Positions 42,370 through 49,164 of a stretch of DNA of 64,000 bases are shown here, one piece after another. Where the stretch lies: NCBI GenBank assembly GCA_035531755.1, contig DATKSK010000042.1, positions 48,432-112,431 on the forward strand, written 5' to 3'. The notes below the pieces were generated by a model, which saw nothing but the letters and a program-made list of their open reading frames with translations, was not told where the DNA came from and made no database searches. The position numbers and the translations under genes were made by a program. The stretch's first letter is position 1. Each line of letters opens with the position of its first letter. Source of the DNA: Acidimicrobiales bacterium. GTDB taxonomy: Bacteria > Actinomycetota > Acidimicrobiia > Acidimicrobiales > UBA8190.

Positions 42370-42721
42370 ATCGAATCCTTCGTGCTCAGCCTGCGGTGAG
42401 CCTCGGCATCGAGGGCCCGGCTGGCCAGATCGGGATTGCACGCGCCCACGATGACGTAGTCCGCCATCTCCTTGCCGACCTTCTGCTCGAGCGTCGCTCG
42501 CACGTCGATCTCGTGAGCGTTCCGAATCCCTCAGCCGCCAAGGACGCATTCACCTGGGCCAGCACCTCGTCGAACGGCCCGACCAGCACCACGCGCTCTT
42601 CGAAGACCGCGGCGGTCACCTCCTGCGATGTCCCTGCATCGACAATAGGAGCTCGAACAGCTCGGCCTGTGGTAGCCGCTTCGTCTCCGCGTGCGGCGCC
42701 GTCAACACCGATTGCTATCAT
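42370..42721 (-). pseudogene. DUF302 protein gene broken by a single-base frameshift
   Basis: From ATG 42721 one frame reads VVLVGPFDEVLAQVNASLAA then EGFGTLT. The next frame reads EIDVRATLEQKVGKEMADYV then IVGACNPDLASRALDAEAH. Joined, this is the DUF302 pattern (GFGVLTEIDVxxTLKxKLGxxxxxYxILGACNPxLA). The break is explained by loss of one C (CACGAG for CACCGAG) near 42505. The C-terminal strands (LLPCNVVV block) are not found either. The gene overlaps the toxin-antitoxin operator on the other strand. Confidence 0.65.
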
Positions 42722-42732
42722 TAGCTGATAGC
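42714..42732 (+). promoter_or_regulatory. Toxin-antitoxin operator
   Basis: GCTATCATTAGCTGATAGC is a perfect 7-5-7 inverted repeat ending 8 bases before the antitoxin ATG. Its place and size suit binding by the ribbon-helix-helix antitoxin for autoregulation. It is also AT-rich in a GC-rich region, so it may overlap the -10 element. Confidence 0.75.
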
Positions 42733-42740
42733 ATTAGTGT

Positions 42741-42950
42741 ATGGCTTCATCGAGAACCACCTTCACGCTGGACGAGGAGTTGGCTGAGCGGGCTCATCAG
42801 CTCGGCGTCAACATCTCGGCAGCAGCACGCCAGGGAGTCGCTGATGCGGTGCGCGCCGCGTTGGAGCGGTCAGACCGAGAGGCGTACCTACGGCACCCCG
42901 AACGTGCGGACACCTTCTGGACCGAAGCTGAAGCGTGGGGCGAGCCATGA
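42741..42950 (+). CDS. CcdA/MazE-like ribbon-helix-helix antitoxin
   Basis: A 69-residue protein. TTFTLDEELAERAHQLGVNISAA followed by ARQGVADAVRAAL is the DNA-binding ribbon-helix-helix. The tail AYLRHPERADTFWTEAEAWG is the toxin-binding part seen in actinobacterial MazE/CcdA types. It neutralises the toxin next door and, with it, represses the operon through the palindrome upstream. The stop overlaps the toxin ATG by four bases. Confidence 0.85.
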   Translation: MASSRTTFTLDEELAERAHQLGVNISAAARQGVADAVRAALERSDREAYLRHPERADTFWTEAEAWGEP

Positions 42951-43255
42951 GGCGCGGCGAGCTTTGGCTGGCGGAGGTCGGTCGCAAGAGGCGACCCGTT
43001 CTCCTGCTCACGCGATCCGAGGTCCTCGACGTCCGCGAGCTCGTTACCGTGGCCGAGATCACCACATCGATCCGGGGTCTGGCCGCGGAGGTTGCCATCG
43101 ACCACGTCGAGGTTGGCCTGGACCGGCCCTCGGTCATCAACTGCGACGGCCTTCACACGGTCACTCAGGCATCGCTCACCGGTCCGGTCGGACAAGTCGG
43201 CGATGACGTCATGCGCAAGGTCTGCTCGGCGGTCAGCTACGCGCTTGGTTGCTGA
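42947..43255 (+). CDS. MazF/PemK-family toxin (endoribonuclease)
   Basis: A 102-residue protein. RRGELWLAEVGRKRRPVLLLTRSEVLD is the MazF opening with the RP core, and LVTVAEITTSIRGLAAEVAI plus SVINCDGLHTVTQASLTGPVG complete the fold. MazF toxins cut single-stranded mRNA at short sites. It is co-translated with the antitoxin. The 3' end overlaps, in the opposite direction, the end of a truncated SRPBCC gene by 19 bases, and a G/T-rich run follows at once. Confidence 0.88.
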   Translation: MRRGELWLAEVGRKRRPVLLLTRSEVLDVRELVTVAEITTSIRGLAAEVAIDHVEVGLDRPSVINCDGLHTVTQASLTGPVGQVGDDVMRKVCSAVSYALGC

Positions 43256-43665
43256 TGTGAGGTGTGGGGTGAGGGGTGTGGGGTGTGAGAGTCCCCGTCG
43301 GGCACACAAGCGAGGTGGGTCGTCGCGTACGACAAGAAGTCGAGGGCGATCGTCAGGTGTGCACTGGTGTCAGAGCGCGCTTCCACGGTGACGTCGACAA
43401 CGGCCCGAATGGGCCCGCTCAGGCCACGAACTCCCCATTGACGCGGCGGATCGAGGCGAACGAGCTCAGAAGCGACCGGTCGGTTGGCGAAACCGATCCG
43501 CCGCGTCGTGAGACAGTGGTCCCCGACCTTCGGGGCGCCGGCGCTGTCCATCTGACCGCCCACGACGCCTTTCTGCCACTCCGAGAAGCGGCTCGGGTCG
43601 GTGGCGTAAGCGAACACCTCCTCGGCCGGGCGGTCGACATCGATGCTGGCAGTGATCGGCGGCAC
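43237..43665 (-). CDS. SRPBCC-family protein with replaced C-terminus
   Basis: A 142-residue reading. ITASIDVDRPAEEVFAYATDPSRF and SEWQKGVVGGQMD open a START/polyketide-cyclase-like fold, and WGVRGLSGPIRAVVDVTVEA with LTIALDF continue it. After LDF the expected long C-terminal helix is absent; instead VPDGDSHTPHPSPHTSHQQP runs out over the G/T repeat. The protein therefore probably does not fold properly. It is the third gene of an ArsR-AHSA1-SRPBCC row. Truncation by recombination near 43340 is inferred. Confidence 0.65.
   Translation of the reverse strand: MPPITASIDVDRPAEEVFAYATDPSRFSEWQKGVVGGQMDSAGAPKVGDHCLTTRRIGFANRPVASELVRLDPPRQWGVRGLSGPIRAVVDVTVEARSDTSAHLTIALDFLSYATTHLACVPDGDSHTPHPSPHTSHQQPSA
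43256..43296. repeat. G/T-rich low-complexity run
   Basis: Direct repeats of GGTGTGGGGTG and GAGGGGTG-like units follow the toxin stop. On the minus strand they encode the odd Ser/His/Pro tail of the truncated SRPBCC protein. This marks a likely junction between the toxin-antitoxin cassette and older DNA. Confidence 0.7.
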
Positions 43666-44148
43666 TCAGCGATCCCCGGCGACGAGGTCCGCGTAGCGAG
43701 CCAGGTAGAGCGGCCATCCCCCATCGCTATCGACGCCCTCGCGAAGAGACTCCCAGCCCGGTCCGTGCCGATCGAGGTGGCGGTGCTCGAGCTCCAGACG
43801 CGTCCGCTCCGGGGTCTCCGCGACGAACCTGACCTCGACCTCGCTGGTGTTGCTCTCGTCTGCCTCGAGCTGCCACTGCGGGCTGATGTCCCAGCTGAAG
43901 ACGACTCGATCTGGTGGTTCATACGCGAGGATGCGGGCCCATCGACACTCGCTCCCGTCCGCGGCACGGTCATATATGTGACCCCCAACCCGTGGCTCGA
44001 ACCGGGTCTCCGTGATCTCAGCGCCGAGAAGGTTGTGTTCCGGAGGCTTGAAGTCACCGAACCGCTCGACAAATGTCGCAAAGGCCCGTTCGATCGACAT
44101 GTCGACAACGATCTGGTGATTGACGACGGCATCATCGGCCATGTTCAT
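43666..44148 (-). CDS. AHSA1-type SRPBCC protein
   Basis: A 160-residue protein. VVNHQIVVDMSIERAFATFVERFGDF is the first strand and helices, VGGHIYDRAADGSECRWARILAYEPPDRVVFSWDIS the middle sheet, and TSEVEVRFVAETPERTRLELEHRHLD with GPGWESLREGV the end. These are the marks of activator-of-Hsp90-like SRPBCC proteins paired with ArsR regulators. It would bind a small hydrophobic ligand. ATG overlaps the ArsR stop by four bases; GGAGGTG lies five bases before it. Confidence 0.85.
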   Translation of the reverse strand: MNMADDAVVNHQIVVDMSIERAFATFVERFGDFKPPEHNLLGAEITETRFEPRVGGHIYDRAADGSECRWARILAYEPPDRVVFSWDISPQWQLEADESNTSEVEVRFVAETPERTRLELEHRHLDRHGPGWESLREGVDSDGGWPLYLARYADLVAGDR

Positions 44149-44468
44149 GACATCACCTCCGGTGGTTGTTCGACGAGGTCCTTGTAGCCACTCAGCGCCC
44201 GAGTCCAGAAGGTGTCGAGCTGATCGCGCAGGGCAGCGACCCCGGCCTCGTTGAGGCGGTAGATCCGGCGCGTGCCGACCGCTCGCTCGACCACCAGCCC
44301 CGCGTCCTTCAGGACTTTCAGGTGCTGGGACACTGCGGGCCGGCTAACCGGCAGGTCGGCGGCGAGCTCGACGACGGCCATCGGCCCTTCGGCGAGGCGC
44401 AGGACGATCGCTCGTCGGGTCCTGTCTCCCAGCGCACCCCATACCTGGTCCGCTTGGTAAGTACTCAC
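44145..44468 (-). CDS. ArsR-type winged-helix regulator of the SRPBCC operon
   Basis: A 107-residue protein from GTG 44468. WGALGDRTRRAIVLRLAEGPM and LPVSRPAVSQHLKVLKDAGL then VVERAVGTRRIYRL form the winged helix. No metal-binding CxxC pair is present, so it is the non-metal type that accompanies AHSA1 genes. A perfect 7-6-7 palindrome overlaps its promoter, pointing to autorepression. The signal is probably an organic ligand. Confidence 0.9.
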   Translation of the reverse strand: MSTYQADQVWGALGDRTRRAIVLRLAEGPMAVVELAADLPVSRPAVSQHLKVLKDAGLVVERAVGTRRIYRLNEAGVAALRDQLDTFWTRALSGYKDLVEQPPEVMS

Positions 44469-44471
44469 GAA

Positions 44472-44505
44472 CCGTTAGTTCAGCCTAACGGGTTGACGTT
44501 GTCAA
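44472..44505 (-). promoter_or_regulatory. Promoter and operator of the ArsR-SRPBCC operon
   Basis: On the minus strand TTGACA (44505-44500) is an exact -35. CCGTTAG and CTAACGG at 44472-44478 and 44485-44491 form a perfect inverted repeat around six bases. The repeat covers the place expected for the -10 element 17 bases from TTGACA and ends 3 bases before the GTG start. Repressor binding there would block transcription. Confidence 0.7.
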
Positions 44506-44533
44506 GCCCCGCCGGCTGACGGAGCGGCGACGA

Positions 44534-44994
44534 TCACGGGCGGCGAGCCGTGACCAGCCAGGCCCCGGTCCCGATCCGCACGCCTTCGGCGGTCACGTAC
44601 GGCGCCAGTGCGTCGCTGACGGCCGCAACTACCTGATCTTGGGCTGCTTCATCGGCACCGGCTAACACAGCGCGGCCCATGCTGCCTTCGCGGAGGGACT
44701 TGACTGCTTCAGCGAGCGAGCCTCCACCTCCGAGGAGGATCGCGTCGGCAAGCGGCGCCAGGACCGCACCGGCCAGGCCTGCATCAGCGAGCAAGGATCG
44801 GATGCTCACTGGATCGGCCAGAGCGAAGATGCCTGGGCGCGTGCTCCCCCGGTCGACGAACATGGCGAGCAGGGCGCCCAGACCGAACGATTCGTCGTCA
44901 GGTGGGCGCCTACGGCCAACACCTCTGTCACGTAGGGGAATCGTCCCATGGTGGCGGGAGCAGTCATGGCCCGGTTCTCCTCGGCAGCAATCAC
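44534..44994 (-). pseudogene. Methyltransferase C-terminal remnant
   Basis: One frame reads FALADPVSIRSLLADAGLAG, then LGGGGSLAEAVKSLREGSMG and DALAPYVTAEGVRIGTGAWL ending VTARRP. This is the C-terminal third of a UbiE-like SAM methyltransferase. In another frame upstream, AEENRAMTAPATMGRF may be the preceding block. The SAM-binding half is absent. About 110 codons of a gene usually near 270 remain. Confidence 0.55.
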
Positions 44995-45173
44995 GGCGCC
45001 TTGTCGATGACGAGCACCTGGAATGCCGCGAACCTGGGGCAGGCGCGACCGAGATTTTCAAGGACGGGACCGATCCGCTCGAGGCCCGGGATTGCGCCGG
45101 GGCGATGCAGGCTCCTCGCGGCGACAAGCCCACCAGTGCCGCCACCGAGAACGACGACTGTGCGATCGGTCAT
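44991..45173 (-). pseudogene. FAD/NAD oxidoreductase (SQR-like) N-terminal stub
   Basis: MTDRTVVVLGGGTGGLVAAR is the N-terminal dinucleotide fold of sulfide:quinone-oxidoreductase-like flavoproteins. LVIDKAP (end of the first beta-alpha-beta unit) appears 35 residues later after an unrelated segment, then a stop follows. Only 60 codons of about 380 remain. Sitting among sulfur genes, it may be the wreck of a sulfide:quinone reductase. Confidence 0.55.
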
Positions 45174-45189
45174 GACGCAGCTCCTCTGA

Positions 45190-45540
45190 TCAGAAGGTGA
45201 CGACCTTGTCGGCCCAGAGCATCCAGTCGGTCACCTCGTCGAGGGTGGAGCGGTGGGCGCCTTTGGTCAAATGCTCGTCGTCGATCCCCCGGGCATCCAT
45301 GCAGGTTCCGCAGCAGCCAACCTCGGCGCCATGGCGCGACGCGGACTCGATCATGCGGTCCAGGTGGTAGTAGCCGTCCGGAACCTTCTGCCCCGACACC
45401 GCGCAGCCCACCGCGTCACCGAGCAGGAACACCCTTACCTCGGAGTCGTCTCGTTTCGCCAGCGAACCGGCCAGGCGCAAGCCGTTCCAGGACCGTTCGG
45501 TGCCATAGGCCGGATCGTTGAGGATCAACAGCGTCTTCAT
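45190..45540 (-). CDS. DsrE/DsrF-family sulfur-relay protein
   Basis: A 116-residue protein. MKTLLILNDPAYGTERSWNG and RVFLLGDAVGCAVSGQKVP are the DsrE fold. RHGAEVGCCGTCMDARGID supplies a cysteine cluster where sulfur could be carried. It ends six bases before a stub and lies just downstream of the ArsR-rhodanese regulator on the same strand. Such proteins pass sulfane sulfur between rhodaneses and other enzymes. Confidence 0.85.
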   Translation of the reverse strand: MKTLLILNDPAYGTERSWNGLRLAGSLAKRDDSEVRVFLLGDAVGCAVSGQKVPDGYYHLDRMIESASRHGAEVGCCGTCMDARGIDDEHLTKGAHRSTLDEVTDWMLWADKVVTF

Positions 45541-45545
45541 AGGTC

Positions 45546-46223
45546 TCACTCCTCTCCCACGGCAACGGGGAGGCCGGCGAGGCGCCACTCGGGCATCCCT
45601 TCGGCCAGCCGCCGTGCCTTGTAGCCCCTGGCCCGCAGTTGTTCGACCGCCTGGGGAGCGAGCACGCAGTACGGCCCGCGGCAGTAGGCGACGATCTGGG
45701 CCCGCTTAGGCAACCGCACCAGGGTGGCGTCGAGACGGTCGAGGGGAACCGATAGCGCCCCAGGAATGTGCCCGGCTACGAACTCCTCGGGTGGGCGGAC
45801 ATCGAGGATCACAACATCCCCGCGAGCGGTCCGATCGATCAGTTCGTCCCGGCTCACCGGTTCCAGAGCGTCCCGGGCGGTGAAGTAGTCGCGCACTACC
45901 TGGTCGACCTCGGCCAACCGTGAGCGGGCGAGGTCTCGAAGAGTCACCACGAAGGCTGCGACCTCGTCGCTGGCAAGACGGTAGAAGACCTTGGTCCCGT
46001 CCTTCCGGGTCTCGACCAGCCGGGCCCCACGCAGGACCTGCAGATGCGCCGAGGTGTTGGTCACGCCCATCCCGGTCGCCTCAGCCAGCGCCTCAACGGT
46101 GTGCTCACCCTGGGCCAACACCTCCATCAGCTCGATCCGCTTCGGGCTGGCCGCCGCCTTAGCGGTCCGGGCGAACTGCTCGTACAAGCGATCCTTGGCC
46201 TCCCGTCCATCCACGTCCCTCAC
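45546..46223 (-). CDS. ArsR-family regulator fused to a rhodanese domain
   Basis: A 225-residue two-domain protein. Residues 1-105 are an ArsR winged helix, FARTAKAAASPKRIELMEVL through NTSAHLQVLRGARLVETRK. Residues 120-220 are a rhodanese: VVILDVRPPEEFVAGHIPGA and the active loop VAYCRGPYCVLAP with its catalytic cysteine. The fused rhodanese suggests that the regulator senses reactive sulfur directly. It is divergent from the CstB-like gene across a region with an inverted repeat. This architecture is known in bacteria. Confidence 0.9.
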   Translation of the reverse strand: MRDVDGREAKDRLYEQFARTAKAAASPKRIELMEVLAQGEHTVEALAEATGMGVTNTSAHLQVLRGARLVETRKDGTKVFYRLASDEVAAFVVTLRDLARSRLAEVDQVVRDYFTARDALEPVSRDELIDRTARGDVVILDVRPPEEFVAGHIPGALSVPLDRLDATLVRLPKRAQIVAYCRGPYCVLAPQAVEQLRARGYKARRLAEGMPEWRLAGLPVAVGEE

Positions 46224-46259
46224 TCCTTCGCTCGTCCGGTTGAGTGCGCCGAACTTTTC

Positions 46260-46291
46260 CTAGAATACTCCATCAATCTATGGAACACTAG
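46260..46291. promoter_or_regulatory. Probable operator between regulator and CstB-like gene
   Basis: CTAGAATACTCCAT at 46260-46273 and ATGGAACACTAG at 46280-46291 form an imperfect inverted repeat with CTAG and CCAT/ATGG matches. The region is AT-rich and centred between the two divergent starts. It suits binding by the ArsR-rhodanese regulator. Confidence 0.6.
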
Positions 46292-46327
46292 AGAACTAAG
46301 GTCCCCTGACGGAGAAGGACAGACGCG

Positions 46328-47683
46328 ATGCCCTCAGACCCTCAGCCCGTGGCCCTGGTCGACGAAGGCCTCGGCAACTCCTCGTACCTGGTCGACCTCG
46401 GCAACGGCCGGGCGCTGGCGCTTGATCCCGAACGCGATCCTGGCCCGTATCTGGCTGCAGCCGAACAGCACGGTCTGGCGATCGCCTACAGCGTCGAGAC
46501 CCACCTCCACGCCGATTTCGTCTCCGGCAGCCGCGAACTCGCCGCCCGTGGCGCGCAGGTGTTGGCCTCAGCAGCGGGCGGGATCGAGTTCCCGCACCGG
46601 GGTCTCGACGACGGCGACGAGGTCGATCTCGGCGGGCTGACGCTGCGGGCGCTGGCCACGCCGGGACACACCCCGGAGCACCTGTCCTACCTGCTCCTCG
46701 ACGACAGGCGACCGATCGGGTTGTTCTCGGGCGGGTCGCTGCTTGTGGGCTCCGTGGCCCGTACTGACCTCATCGCCCCCGAGCGCACCGAGTCCCTCGC
46801 CCGAGCGCTGTGGCGTTCGCTGCACGAACGCATTCTCACCCTGCCCGATGACCTGCCCGTCTACCCGACGCACGGGGCGGGCTCGTTCTGCTCGGCACCA
46901 GTCGGCGGCGAGCGCACAACAACCATTGGCGCCGAGAAGAGGGCCAACCCGCTGCTCGCGGCACCCGACGAAGACGCCTTCGTGAAACTGCTGCTCGCCG
47001 GGCTGGGCAGCTATCCGACCTATTTCCTCCGCATGCGGGAGGTCAACCGCCAAGGGCCAACGGTCTACGGTCCGGTGACCTGCGCGCTCCCCGCTCTTTC
47101 GGTCGACCAAGTCCGCCCGCTCCTCGACGCAGGTGCCACCCTCGTAGACGTCCGGCCCATCGCCTCTTTCGCCGGCGGCCACATCCCCGGAGCCCTCTCC
47201 ATTGAGCTGCGCCCGGCGTTTGCCACCTGGCTCGGCTGGCTCGCCGAGCCCGAGCGCGACCTGGTGTTCGTGCTCGATCCCGACCAGGACCGGGTCGACC
47301 TGGTGCGCCAGGCGCACAATGTCGGCTACGAACGCCTCGTTGGTGAGTTGGCCGGAGGCATGGCCGCCTGGGAGTCCGCCCGCCTTCCGGTCGACCGGAT
47401 CTCCCTGGTGGCTGCCGCTGAGATGACCGGCCCCGTTCTCGACCTCCGCCAGAACAGTGAGTTCGAAGCCGGACACGTGCCCAGTGCCCTCCACGTCGAG
47501 CTTGGCGCGCTCACCGACGCGTTCGACGCCGGCGGGATCACCGTGATGTGTGGCCACGGCGAGCGGGCCATGACCGGCGCCAGCCTGCTCGCCCGGGCCG
47601 GTCGGCGGGGAGTCGTCGTCGCCCTTGGCGGACCGGACGACTGGGCCGTTGCCCACCACCACCCCCTGCACACTGGTCGATGA
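46328..47683 (+). CDS. CstB-like metallo-beta-lactamase/rhodanese protein (persulfide dioxygenase)
   Basis: A 451-residue protein with three parts. Residues 1-240 are a metallo-beta-lactamase domain of the ETHE1/CstB type: SVETHLHADFVSG (His59, His61, Asp63; the next residue is Phe where many have His), ATPGHTPEHLSY and YPTHGAGSFCSAP. A rhodanese-like domain follows (about 255-350) whose active loop FVLDPDQDR lacks cysteine, then a full rhodanese with TVMCGHGERAM. This layout matches S. aureus CstB, which oxidises persulfide to sulfite/thiosulfate. Its ATGA overlap with the MFS gene indicates an operon. Loss of the Phe64 histidine is normal if only one iron is used. Confidence 0.85.
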   Translation: MPSDPQPVALVDEGLGNSSYLVDLGNGRALALDPERDPGPYLAAAEQHGLAIAYSVETHLHADFVSGSRELAARGAQVLASAAGGIEFPHRGLDDGDEVDLGGLTLRALATPGHTPEHLSYLLLDDRRPIGLFSGGSLLVGSVARTDLIAPERTESLARALWRSLHERILTLPDDLPVYPTHGAGSFCSAPVGGERTTTIGAEKRANPLLAAPDEDAFVKLLLAGLGSYPTYFLRMREVNRQGPTVYGPVTCALPALSVDQVRPLLDAGATLVDVRPIASFAGGHIPGALSIELRPAFATWLGWLAEPERDLVFVLDPDQDRVDLVRQAHNVGYERLVGELAGGMAAWESARLPVDRISLVAAAEMTGPVLDLRQNSEFEAGHVPSALHVELGALTDAFDAGGITVMCGHGERAMTGASLLARAGRRGVVVALGGPDDWAVAHHHPLHTGR

Positions 47684-48954
47684 AAGCGACAGGCCCGCTT
47701 CGTCTCGGCATGCGAGAGAACCTCGCCCAGTTCTCGCTGCTCGTAGGAGTGAACGCGCTGGTCGGCGGGATGCTCGGCCAGGAGCGCACCGTCCTGCCGC
47801 TCATCGCAACCCGGGTGTTCCATCTGCACGCCTACAGCGCCGCGCTCACCTACATCGTCGCCTTCGGGGTGGTCAAGGCCACTACCAATTTCTTCGCCGG
47901 CACCCTCTCCGAACGGGTAGGGCGCAAACCGGTTCTGGTAACCGGTTGGCTCGTCGCCATTCCCGTCCCATTCCTGCTCGGCTGGGGACCGGCGTGGGCG
48001 TGGATCATCGTCGCCAACGTCCTGTTGGGCGTCAGCCAGGGACTCACATGGTCGACCACCGTCATCATGAAGATCGACCTCGTCGGTCCACAGCGGCGTG
48101 GCCTGGCCATGGGATTCAACGAGGCCGCCGGATATGGCGCCGTGGCAGTCACCGCTCTTGCAACTGGGTTCATCGCGGCGCACGCCGGGCTACGTCCCGA
48201 TCCGTTCTTCCTGGGGATCGCCTTCGCCGGTCTCGGCCTCGGCCTCTCCACCCTGTTCGTCCGCGAAACCCAAGGGCACGCCCGCCATGAAGCACGAGGC
48301 CACCTCGGCGCCGACCACCTGCACGGTGGACTCACCACCGGCCAGGTCTTCCTCCTCACGAGCTTCAAGGAGAAGGCCCTGTCGTCTGCCAGCCAGGCCG
48401 GGCTTGTCAACAACCTCAACGACGGGCTTGCGTGGGGCATCTTTCCCCTTTATTTCGCTGCCGCGGGACTGTCGGTCAGCCGCATCGGCATCCTCGTCGC
48501 GCTCTACCCGGCGGTGTGGGGCGTCGGACAGCTGGCAACCGGCGCCCTGTCGGACCGTCTTGGCCGGAAATGGCTCATCGCGACGGGTATGTGGACCCAG
48601 GCCGTCGCCATCGGCCTCATCGCCGCGGTGCACGGTTTCTGGCCTTGGGCCGGCGGCGCGCTCCTCCTCGGCGCCGGCACTGCCATGGTTTATCCGACCC
48701 TCCTCGCCGCCGTGGGGGATGTAGCGCACCCGAACTGGCGGGCGTCCGCTGTCGGCATCTACCGGCTCTGGCGAGACGCCGGCTTCGCCGCGGGCGCACT
48801 ACTCGCCGGGATCGTCGCCGACGCTTTCGGCCTGGCCGTTGCCATTTGGGTCGTGGCGGCCATCACCGCAGTCTCCGGCGTTGTCGTGGCCATCCGGATG
48901 TACGAGACGCACATAACAGCTTCGACGTCTGATCAAGTCCTCGCCAAAGGCTGA
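47680..48954 (+). CDS. MFS transporter
   Basis: A 424-residue membrane protein with about twelve helices. GTLSERVGRKPVLVTGWLVA and GALSDRLGRKWLIATGMWTQ are the two loop 2-3/8-9 MFS motifs (GxLxxRxGRK). The centre loop is His-rich (HARHEARGHLGADHLHGG). It starts at ATG 47680 within the end of the CstB-like gene. It may export a product or import a substrate of persulfide metabolism. Specificity is not visible. Confidence 0.88.
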   Translation: MKATGPLRLGMRENLAQFSLLVGVNALVGGMLGQERTVLPLIATRVFHLHAYSAALTYIVAFGVVKATTNFFAGTLSERVGRKPVLVTGWLVAIPVPFLLGWGPAWAWIIVANVLLGVSQGLTWSTTVIMKIDLVGPQRRGLAMGFNEAAGYGAVAVTALATGFIAAHAGLRPDPFFLGIAFAGLGLGLSTLFVRETQGHARHEARGHLGADHLHGGLTTGQVFLLTSFKEKALSSASQAGLVNNLNDGLAWGIFPLYFAAAGLSVSRIGILVALYPAVWGVGQLATGALSDRLGRKWLIATGMWTQAVAIGLIAAVHGFWPWAGGALLLGAGTAMVYPTLLAAVGDVAHPNWRASAVGIYRLWRDAGFAAGALLAGIVADAFGLAVAIWVVAAITAVSGVVVAIRMYETHITASTSDQVLAKG

Positions 48955-49164
48955 CGACAAGCGTCTCTTGAGGTCGATCCATGAACGATCTACCGAGACC
49001 CCACGACTGGGGTTCGGTCGCGTGTGCCGGAACTAGGAGCTTCACCCATGGTCGGGAGGCTACCGGCTGTCGTCCACCGCTGTGGTGCGAGATCCTTGCT
49101 CCCGGTCGCCGGTTGAACTCGATAGACGCTGCGGGCACTCGAGCCCATTCCGTATGCTGGGGAA

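Noticed and set aside
42259..42549. Minus-strand frame ending SDEVGIHLVRRE as the tail of another protein
   Set aside because: The end looks protein-like, but nothing upstream in that frame is recognisable, and part of it overlaps the DUF302 remnant.
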